From Spirogloea muscicola (taxonomy: Eukaryota > Streptophyta > Zygnematophyceae > Spirogloeales > Spirogloeaceae): DNA of 16,617 nt. Numbering within the stretch: the first letter of the stretch is position 1; every line of letters begins with the position of its first letter. Below the pieces are notes generated by a model. That model did no database searches, had not been told where the DNA came from, and saw only the letters and a list, made by a program, of their open reading frames with translations. This document shows positions 1 through 7,644 of this stretch, in pieces. The DNA lies in contig WELB01000032.1 of NCBI GenBank assembly GCA_009602725.1, positions 27,896-44,512 on the forward strand, written 5' to 3'. A program made the position numbers and the translations under genes.

Positions 1-115
1 CGGCGGCGGCGGCGGCGGCGGCGCGTGCGCACGCCTGGCCGGGCTGCTGCTGCCGAGCGCACGGCCATGGACGCCGCCCGCTGCAGCGGGGCGGAGCGCT
101 CTCGCCGGAATCTCC

Positions 116-1707
116 ATGCAGCGTAGGCCGACGACTCACGAGGCGAGACTAGGCCCAGAGCGCGCTGGCGCAAGGCGGCCGAGGGTCGTGGCGCGCTACA
201 GCAGCGAGCCGGAGTACTCCAAGCCCTCAACTGGTGGCCAGAGCTTCACCCCAACTGCCACTGCCGATGACGACCTACGGGAGGCCAGCATGCGCACCCA
301 GGTATAAAACCGCTCTCTGCCCTTCTCTCCCTTTGCGTGTCTATCGGCACAGGTTGTCACTGCAAATAGCAGTGGTAAGAAGTCTGCCAAGGGTGTTTAG
401 CCATTAGCGTGATCCAGTGGCTGTCAGTCTCTGGTCAATAGACCGTCTGCATGGCATTCATTAGTAGAGGTCACGCCTTCAGCTGCAAATTTGTCGTTCG
501 TGGCTGACTGGCCATCACAACCTACCGACTCATGCTACAGTACATGCATGCGTTCATGGTCGTGAGACTTGATCGCTTCTGCGAGCAACTAGACAACCCA
601 CAGACAACCGAGTGTTGAGCTTGCAACTCGTGCTTGCTGGATCATCAGCAACATGCAGGTTGTCCTCATGTACACTTTCGCCTTTGTGCTTGCGCTTCTT
701 CACAGGTGGCTAAACGGCTGGAGCGCACAGCTAGTTACTTCCGTCGCCTGGGTGTGCTGGGGTTCTGGGGCCAGTTGATCTGCAGCGTCGTCTCAGCAGT
801 CATTCTCGCCTTTTCAATCGTCATAACGGGCCGGGCAACGTCGCCCGTCACGCTATACCTTACCACGGCAGGCATTGTTGCTGGTTTCCTCTCTGTGTTC
901 TGGTCGTTCAACTACACAAGACTTTCGCAGCGTCTTCGAGAGACTGCCAACAATCCGCAGAAGGTAGTGCCCTGTCCACTATGCCTGGGCTGAGTGTAAG
1001 GAGTCTGTCAAGCTATCACATCAATTCTGCCAGATGAAGTATCCGTGCCTTTGCTGCTTAGCTTGGAAGTATTAGCATTGGCGGACTTTGTACACCAATG
1101 GTCTTTTCGAATCCGGGCAGCATCCCATCTGACTGATCCTTGTACTCCATATTGCATTTCAACCCTCACCAAGGAGGTGACAAAGCGACTCGACTGCTGT
1201 GCAGGCCCCACCTCGTGCTAATGTTGTAAAGAATCTGAAGAACGGGTTGATCATCAACCTTGTTGGCTTAGGAGCAACTCTCCTTGGCATGCAAGCAACC
1301 GTGGGCGTGTTGGTCGCAAAGGCCTTGACGTCGTCCTACAGCCCCTTCGTGCAGGGAGTGCCGCCAGGCTACAGCCCAGTCATGGCATTGGATGTCTTCT
1401 TGGTCCAGGTACACAACACGCATGTTGCCTGCCCTATGCCGCCAGCAGCTGATGTCAGCTCTTCTAGTTGCGCAGCTGGGTTTGGCTATCTGCTGCTCCT
1501 GTACTGGACTGTAACTTCTCCCAAAGACTTTCATCTATGCTTGCACATGGCAACTTCTGATGCTGGTGTTTCTTAACTTTGAACTGGCAGGCCTCTACAA
1601 ACACAATACTTTCACACTTCATAGGACTGGTGCTAACGCTTGAGCTGCTTCGATCTGTGACATTGTCACAAACGCCTCCTGACACGACCTTGCCCAAGAC
1701 TGCCTGA
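116..1707 (+). CDS. TIC21: TIC21-like chloroplast inner envelope protein (4 exons)
   Basis: Exons 116-301, 706-963, 1205-1408 and 1591-1707 join in phase 0 with GT-AG introns of 404, 241 and 182 bp, giving 254 residues from the ATG at 116. The protein has an Ala/Arg/Ser-rich N-terminus typical of a plastid transit peptide, then the conserved core starting VAKRLERTASYFRRLG. Four hydrophobic segments follow: one after LGFWGQ, one around TLYLTTAGIVAGFLSVF, one around LIINLVGLGATLLGMQATVG, and one around TILSHFIGLVLTLELL. Known family: TIC21/PIC1 (DUF3611), a four-span inner-envelope protein implicated in preprotein import and in iron transport. I identified it by recalled similarity to plant TIC21, which is strong across exons 2-4. 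The frame is open upstream to position 2, so the true start may lie before 116 or outside the window. No homologue-based check of the N-terminus was possible. Confidence 0.9.
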
Positions 1708-2163
1708 GGCTGGTCATTTATCCTTTTTCACATTGTGCAATTACTGTGGATACAAGTAGTTGCGTGTAGAACAGTAGCACAGGCACTTCTGCCAGAGTGG
1801 TTGTTCTTATCTGCCCCTTAGGCGACTGTTGAAGTAGGCATCCCACGTTATCATGTCTTTGGTGTCTAGCTGGAGCAGCCTCCAGATTGTGCACATCTGA
1901 GTGTAACAAGAATCACGCTTCATTGATATCTACCCAAGGCACTGCAGGCGCATGTTCTACTCCAGTTAATCACCCAAGCTACACGAGCAAGAGAGCACCA
2001 TGGAATGTCTTGGATATGCACAGTGGAAGCGAGAGATCGACGAGCCGCTTGTCAAGCTCGTAAATAAGTGACACGGATGAGGTCTTGGGCATGGATCGCG
2101 GAACGTTGGCCCCGTTACCAGGACTTTTGTGGGGCCCGAATTTGGCATCCCTTTCGTTTTCAT
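1708..2163. other. Intergenic stretch, probable TIC21 3' UTR and spacer
   Basis: After the TIC21 stop I see no convincing exon on either strand. The left part is probably the 3' UTR up to the TGTAA at 1902-1906. The rest is unassigned spacer up to the minus-strand retrotransposon tail starting at 2164. Confidence 0.5.
1902..1906 (+). terminator. TGTAA poly(A) signal candidate for TIC21
   Basis: A TGTAA pentamer lies about 195 bp after the TIC21 stop codon. TGTAA is the usual poly(A) signal of chlorophyte nuclear genes. The assignment rests on position and motif only. Confidence 0.4.
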
Positions 2164-2430
2164 GAAGAAGTGGCTCTCCCAATGGGGGCAAGGGCTGTGA
2201 GAAGCCAGCCCGAAAAGAATTGACAAGGTTCGAAGGGGCCATACTACGAGCTAAGCAGCGACTGCTGGGCCTGAAGAGGCTATGGCAGAACGGGGGAGGA
2301 TGGACCACTTAGTAGTTACGAGTACGGAGCCTCACATCCGACAGACTAGCTGCCGGGAAACTATCCCCCTGACGAAAGCCGGAGGCCGCAGCGAGAGCAC
2401 GGCCAGCACGCAGATGCAAGGCGTGGGCCG
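2164..2430 (-). mobile_element. 5'-truncated non-LTR retrotransposon fragment (copy A)
   Basis: Read on the minus strand, 2430 to 2309 encodes the C-terminal end of the same protein as the long element at 7447-11250. It shows HLRAGRALAAASGF, then QGDSFPAAS, then a final SDVRLRTRNY before the stop at 2309-2311. The 3' UTR runs from 2308 to about 2164 and contains GGGCTGGCTTCTCACAGCC, a short stem-loop shared by the other tails. Positions 2164-2291 match 7240-7367 with two differences in 128 bases by eye, so both copies are recent. It lies about 240 bp upstream of the start codon of the next gene and may affect that promoter. Confidence 0.8.
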
Positions 2431-2599
2431 ATTTCATGCGTACCGCGGGCCTTTCTCTTGATGGCCAGGGTGGCGGCCGTGCCACGTGGCAGCGTGCCAG
2501 CGCCTGTCCGACCACTTTCTTTGAAGAGATAATGGGTCTCAGTTAGAGCGCCGGAAAGGCGTCTAGCAGTCAGGCCCCAGCTCAGGCCCGCAGCGGGCA

Positions 2600-2622
<23 letters not shown>
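2600..2622 (+). repeat. CCG trinucleotide run in leader of the CBS gene
   Basis: This is an uninterrupted run of CCG triplets followed by imperfect CCA/CCG units. It lies 47 bp or more before the ATG at 2669 and is probably in the 5' UTR. A similar CGG run opens the window at 1-23. Confidence 0.7.
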
Positions 2623-2633
<11 letters not shown>

Positions 2634-2668
2634 TGCCGGCGCGTCGTACGGCGGGTGCTGAGGCCGTC

Positions 2669-3422
2669 ATGGACATGGAGGTCATCCGGGGGCTGGACCA
2701 CGGCCGCGGCGTGGCCGACCAGAAGGAGGAGCTCCAGGCGAGGCTGGGCGCCGCCGCCGACGCCCAGCCTGATGAAGGTGCCGGTGCCACTGCGCGCGGC
2801 GGCGGCGACGGCGGCGATGGCAACGGCTGCCGAGCTGCCGGTGAGGCCGGCGAATGCGGCGGCGCCGACGGCGGCGAGGGCGTGCACCCGGGTGACGCCC
2901 TGAAGGTGTTCTTTGACAGGATCTTGGTGTCGTCCTTCCCGGGCATTGAGAACAGCAGAGGTCCTTTTCCCACCCCCTCCCTCCTCCTCTGGTCTATGCA
3001 CTGCTTCCTCACGGAGGCCACCGCCCCCCCACGTCCCCTCCTCTCTCTCCCTCCCTAACTCCCTCCCTCCCTCCCTCCCNCTTCTTTTCCATGGGCGAGC
3101 ACTTTCTTCTTGTGAGGAGCCAGCCCGAAAAGAAATAACAAAAAGGTCTCAATGGGGCCAAATGACGAAGGGGACTAAAGCCACAAAGGCGCCTGGTCGC
3201 AAGTTGCCAAGTAGGGTAGGATAGTAATTGGAGAGGAAGCTCATGATGAGGCGGGCGGGGCCGTACGCGCGGGAAAACCCCATCATGGCCGCCCAGGGGC
3301 GCCGGATCGGCTGTCTGGGATTCGCGGCGCAACTAGCCGGCGGGGCTCATCTGCGGGGCAGGAGGGGGGCCAGGTGCGGCGTCGGCGGGCCGGCTCCAGA
3401 TTCGTTTCCCCGCCCCCTCTCC

Positions 3423-3465
<43 letters not shown>

Positions 3466-6056
3466 CCCCCTCTCTCTCTCTCTGCATTGCTCCCTTACTT
3501 CCTCTTGCCCAGTCATTATCTCGCTTTCGTTTGCCCTTGGCTCGACTTTGTCGAGGACGTGTCTGTTCTGCCACTCACTTGCCTAGCCAGCCTACCCTGG
3601 TATGTCTTCAAGTACATGAACCAACACATCTATTGGCCTCGCCCTTCTCACAATCCTCTGCCTCGTCTCTCGCTCTCTAGCCAGCATTCTGTGCCCTCTC
3701 CCTCGCTCTCTAGACAAGCTACTCAATGTCTGCCAGCAGACAACTGCTCAAAGTTGCCAACATGATACAGAGGTAGCTGCTACCTCCAGTTACTGAGCTT
3801 TGGCGCAGCTCCTTGTCACAGTGTTGGAGGTGTCCGTCAATGCCACCATCCTGGAGACAATCAACCGGATGCTGGACAGCGGCATAGCCTACGCACCGGT
3901 GTTGGAGGATGTGTGCGAAGATGGGGGCCAGCGCAAAGACTGGATGGACAAGTACGTCGGTGTCGTGGACCTACCTGGCCTTATCCTCTGGTGCCTGCAG
4001 GTACCGCTGTGCCCCATTGTGGTCTCAATAGCCGCCAAAGTCCGCTGGTCTGCCACTTCCTCGCCTCAGATGCCCGGGCAGTCGTGAAACTTGGAGGACC
4101 ATAGCTGGTCAAGGTCAGGACCAGGCAGCAGCTCGTGGAATTGGTCACATTTTAGGCGACTTCTTGAGGATAAATGTCAAACCTCTTGGGAGCTGACTGT
4201 GAAGCTAAGTGTGGGCCATCTATGCAGGAGCTGGAGGCTGTGGAGGCGACGTGCATGGCGCATGTGGGCTTGGAGACAAAGGGGATGACCAAGGCAAGCC
4301 CAAGCAGCAGCTCGGACACAGCGCTGCCGATTGGCCACCGCAAGGGGCTGCAGGCGGGCGGGATGGCCATGCAAGGCAGCGTGGCACCCGAGGACATCAC
4401 TGAAGAGAGTGCCGCAGCCTTGATCAAGGAGCTGGAGGCTGGGCGCGCGATCCCTGCCAGCCTCAAGAATGAGGAGCCGCCGACACAGGATGGGGGCGGG
4501 CAGGGGTTCCTCGACCTGCTCGCAAGCATCCCCCAGCTCAAAGCCGCGAAGGTATGCTGCTGGTTCCTGCTTTCCGCCAGCTCCAGATCTCAGCATTGCT
4601 GCGCATACATTGCAAGACACCAATGTCGGGGCGAGGGGTGGAGCGCCTGCAGGTCTCGGCCCTGGCACCCCTCCACTGGAATCCATACCTGCCCGTGCGC
4701 GCAGACGACACACTGCTGCATGTCCTCCTCCTCTTCTCCAAGCACACCCTGCAGATGGTCCCAGTTGCTGAAGCCGTGCAGTCCAACCCGGACGTCCAAG
4801 CCTTCATCACGCCGGTCTGTTGCCTAGCCTTCAACTGTTTGGACTTCTCCACGCGATATGAGCTAGCTGCATGATCCAAGAGAATTGGGTTTAGATCAGA
4901 TGGCTTTGTTCTGCTGGCAAGGCCTTTTCAAGAAGTGTGCAGCTGCGTGCAGGTGGCAGTCATAGACCTCGTTGCTCAGAGTCACGGGCTTGACTGGTAC
5001 TCAGTGATTGCTGACAAGACGATCAGCCAATGCCAGTGAGTACGAGCTTGCCCAATGATCAATATGCTAATGACACTGCTTGGGCCTAGAATCTGCATGG
5101 GAATTCTGATCTGTGGTGTAAATTGCTCTGACCTTTTGCTCTGCAGGCTGGCAAATGGGAGTTGCTGGTAGCCCGTGTCCAGCTGCCTCGCCCATCTTAT
5201 CGTGGTATTATTGACCGGCTCGCAGGTTGCACAAGTCGCCAGCTTCCAGCCAGCTTGTGTCAATGGGTGCTGACAAGCCCTTGATGTGGGCCGTCCAGCG
5301 GCTGTGGCAAGGGCAAGCCAGGACAGTCGCAGTTCTTGATGGGCCTGAGGGCAAGTTGATTGGCGAAATAAGGGGCTCTGACCTGCGCATCCTCATCCAC
5401 AGACCTGACTTATTTGCGAAGCGGCGGTGAGCTTGTTGCAGCTTTAAGTAACTCTCCACACTACTTACACTGGAAAATCAATGCATTTACTGCCTTCATT
5501 CGGTACATTGCTGGCAGACTTGCTTCTGATCTCAATACACTAGACCTTTAGAACGCCAGGGCATGCATGTTTACCTGTTGCCAGCTTCCTCATTTATGTA
5601 GTGCTCCACTTGCTGAAGCATCCTCTTTCTTTCTGGCAAGACAGAGATATCAAAGCTGGCGACTTCCTGGCTTGTGACCTTGATGATGGTCCGGCAGCAA
5701 GCGAGATCGCAACAATGCCCACTATAAAACAGTCAGATGGCCAGGCGGGCCCAAGAGCAGGCCGCGCAAAGATGCTACAGCCGGTGTACTGCTTACTCTC
5801 GGAAACATTGGAGGCGGCGATGCGCAAGATGGTAGATAGGGATGCAGACCACTGCTTCCTGGTCGACGCCAATGGTGGTGTTGCGGACGTCCTGACATTG
5901 CAGGACGTGATGCTGCAATTCATCCCGCCCATCTCAGCGCCGGTTGTTGATGCCACTGGAGCGGGCTTTTTTGAGAGCATGATGCAGCAGACGGGCATCA
6001 AGGTGGACCCATCCTCGGGAGCACTCGTGCAGACCGAGCGTCCAATGACCACATGA
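2669..6056 (+). CDS. Four-CBS (two-Bateman) protein, SNF4/PV42-like (7 exons)
   Basis: Exons 2669-2960, 3822-4000, 4228-4551, 4653-4814, 4953-5035, 5226-5426 and 5645-6056 join in phases 1,0,0,0,2,2 with GT-AG borders and give 550 residues. Residues 1-80 are Gly/Ala/Asp-rich. CBS1 (about 95-157) includes VSVNATILETINRMLDSG. A variable insert follows (158-265, exon 3). CBS2 (about 266-347) includes LPVRADDTLLHVLLLFSKH and the linker GLDWYSVIADKTIS. CBS3 (about 350-414) ends in LIGEIRGSDLRILI. CBS4 (about 440-510) includes LEAAMRKMVDRDADHCFLVD. Known: tandem CBS pairs bind adenosine nucleotides, and plant PV42/AKIN-gamma proteins belong to the SNF4 family. A regulatory, possibly SnRK1-linked role is inference. 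The protein could instead be a stand-alone CBS protein. The start at 2669 is the first ATG in frame with the core; a second ATG lies two codons later. Confidence 0.85.
3040..3080 (+). repeat. (CCCT)n tract ending in an undetermined base
   Basis: A pyrimidine run of CCCT units inside intron 1 ends in an N at 3080. The N probably marks an assembly or sequencing problem in the repeat, so the true tract length is unknown. Confidence 0.7.
3091..3171 (-). mobile_element. Retrotransposon tail debris inside intron 1 (copy B)
   Basis: Positions 3091-3110 (ATGGGCGAGCACTTTCTTCT) are identical to 12009-12028 on the plus strand. The adjoining 3112-3171 matches, in minus orientation, the tail motif that reads GAGCCAGCCCGAAAAGAA on plus, followed by the GGTC..AATGGGGCCAAA region. 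Two tail pieces therefore meet here in opposite orientation. The minus-strand label applies to the larger piece. Confidence 0.6.
3413..3483 (+). repeat. CT/CCCT microsatellite
   Basis: About 70 bases of nearly pure CT dinucleotides with a few TTT and CCC interruptions lie inside intron 1 of the CBS gene. The open frames that cross it (Ser/Leu-Pro on plus, Arg/Glu on minus) are products of the repeat and are not coding. Confidence 0.9.
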
Positions 6057-6678
6057 GTGGACCTAAGATCCACTGCCCACATTCTTTTGCCTGTACAGAG
6101 CGGGCCCACTGGTAGCCAGATTTATTAATCATGGAAAATGACTCATGAATTAAGTTGAGCAAGACAGCGCCACCTCAAGATCCGCAGCTTGTTGCAATGT
6201 CGTGACTTAGCGTGTCAGGCAATTGCTGGAGGTGTAAGGGAAGAAGGGTGAGGACAAGGAGCTGTAAACTGAAGAAGCTTGGGAGGCTTGCAAGGGTAAG
6301 TTGAAGCGTGACCCTCAGAGGGCAGCCGATCACAGCCATCACCCTCTACTGGAAGGGTCCTTCACGTTGGGCAGACCTTTGACAGCCATCGCCCCTTTGG
6401 ACTCAACTTTCTCCTCGCACACCTCGTGCACACAGTGGACCCGCGCGCCAGGCTCCGCTATTTGGGTGATGTGAGGGAGGTGGCCTTTGTTTTGCTTTCT
6501 CCCAAGAACACACGGTGAGCCCCTGGCACCTTGCACTCTGCATCCTCTGCTGGAGCGGCGGCATGGCTGGTGGTGTCTCACATGTACGCTGTGCTGCGGT
6601 CACTAGTGTGCTAGAGCCCCGGGAAGGTGAGGTAGAACTAACGGGCCGTTACGTGCCGCAATGCACCCAGCAACGCGT
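6057..6678. other. CBS gene 3' flank; no further gene seen
   Basis: TGTAA motifs occur at 6233-6237 and 6263-6267, about 180-210 bp after the stop codon, and are candidate poly(A) signals for the CBS gene. From 6270 to 6678 I see only short, unconvincing open frames on both strands. Confidence 0.45.
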
Positions 6679-6774
6679 CCCCTGTCTGTAGCCAGAGGTT
6701 GCAGCCAAAGCGCGACCAGCACGCAGATGAAGCGCATGTAACATTGACCGCTGCACCAATACTGACAGTCGCAT
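6679..6774 (-). mobile_element. Degenerate retrotransposon fragment (copy F)
   Basis: On the minus strand this encodes CMRLSVLVQRSMLHALHLRA followed by GRALAATSGYRQG. It lines up residue for residue with the MRLAVALQRS...HLRAGRALAAASGF segment near the end of the long element (about 10990-11085). Homology stops at both sides, and no tail is recognisable downstream. This is an older, rearranged copy. Confidence 0.65.
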
Positions 6775-6781
6775 GCAATGC

Positions 6782-6807
6782 ACTCTCTCGACACTTGTCG
6801 AGAGAGT
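6782..6807. repeat. Perfect 12-bp inverted repeat (hairpin)
   Basis: ACTCTCTCGACA, CT, TGTCGAGAGAGT: two 12-base arms are exactly complementary around a 2-base spacer. It sits 7 bp from copy F, on the side that is 5' for that minus-strand fragment. Its function is unknown. Confidence 0.8.
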
Positions 6808-7140
6808 CTGCTGCGCTGAAATCGGCCTGCTCATTTTGGGAATGTCGGGAAACCACGCTGCGCCGGTGCGCCGGTGCCGGTGCTGGTATCGGCGCGGTGC
6901 CTGAAAGCAATCCCCTTGACGCCGAAAGTCGCCAAAACCACAAAAGATGACAGGGACAGGCTCTTCCAAAAGTAGGCGGCGGCTGTGATAAGCTGCCTAT
7001 AGAGGAGGTCAATGGGAAACCCCATACACACTTGCTGAGACACAGCAGTCTTTACTTGGACGCAGGCTCGCTGGTAGCCCGGTATGTTATCAGTCATGTC
7101 TTTCAGCGCTATTGGCAGAGAAGTGCGCCCATAGGAAAGA
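6808..7140. other. Unassigned repeat-flanking spacer
   Basis: It contains a short GCCGGT-rich run (about 6858-6895) and no convincing exon. The minus-strand open frames here extend from copy F or are chance. Confidence 0.4.
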
Positions 7141-7446
7141 GGGGCTGGCAAAGCCAGCCCAAAAGAGAATGGACAATGTCCAAAGCCTAAGAAAGAGGAG
7201 CCGGAGAAAGGACTACACTACAAAACACTGCAGAACACAGAAGAAGTGGCTCTCCCAATGGGGGCAAGGGCTGTGAGAAGCCAGCCCGAAAAGAATTGAC
7301 AAGGTTCGAAGGGGCCAAACTACGAGCTAAGCAGCGACTGCGGGGCCTGAAGAGGCTATGGCAGAACAGAAACGATGCAGAGGAAAGCTCAGTACCCACG
7401 AGTGAGCAACATCAGGTCTGAGTAGCTCGCTGCAGGGAAAGAGGCA
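7141..7446 (-). mobile_element. 5'-truncated retrotransposon fragment (copy C)
   Basis: On the minus strand, 7446-7389 encodes the family C-terminus ending SFPAASYSDLMLLTRGY-stop. The 3' UTR follows, including 7240-7367, which is nearly identical to copy A. A second tail module ends with the perfect hairpin GGGCTGGC-TTT-GCCAGCCC (plus positions about 7144-7165). The presence of two tail modules suggests either a longer 3' UTR than in copy A or one tail inserted into another. It abuts the start of the long plus-strand element head to head. Confidence 0.75.
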
Positions 7447-7644
7447 CTTTCGGACCTTGTCAACTCTTTCAAACTTAGGGTCTTGTTCACAGCCCGCGCC
7501 CCCGCCCCCTTCGCGGGTTTCTCTCTATCAGTGCCGTCGCCTCCCCCGCCATCCCCGTCTCCCCTCGCTTCTGTCCGGGCCGATTCAGCTCCGGAGCCAA
7601 TCCCGGAGGAGCACATATCGCCTCCCGCCCATGAGAAGCAATGA

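Larger units (their letters stand above)
2961..3821 (+). other. Large first intron of the CBS gene
   Basis: This intron runs from GAG|GTCCTT to GTCACAG|TG and restores the codon GTG across the junction. At 861 bp it is several times longer than the other introns in this gene (101-227 bp). It holds (CCCT)n, one undetermined base at 3080, a retrotransposon-tail fragment and a long CT tract. No separate gene is visible inside it. Confidence 0.75.

Noticed and set aside
67-126. ATG in a good context (GCCATGG) before TIC21
   Set aside because: Its frame stops within 20 codons and does not connect to the TIC21 core frame.
2227-2240. GGTTCGAAGGGG resembling a Pol III B box, hinting at a tRNA-derived SINE
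   Set aside because: The last consensus position is wrong, no A box is seen at the right distance, and the segment is the 3' UTR of a LINE family.
2563-3021. 152-residue minus-strand frame
   Set aside because: It is a Pro/Ser/Gly-rich shadow of exon 1 of the CBS gene and the CCG leader. The plus exon splices in phase into a recognisable CBS domain.
3228-3680. Plus-strand Ser/Leu-rich frame across the CT tract
   Set aside because: It is produced by the dinucleotide repeat and lies inside intron 1.
5594-6109. 171-residue minus-strand frame
   Set aside because: It is antisense to exon 7 of the CBS gene, which carries the CBS4 motif.
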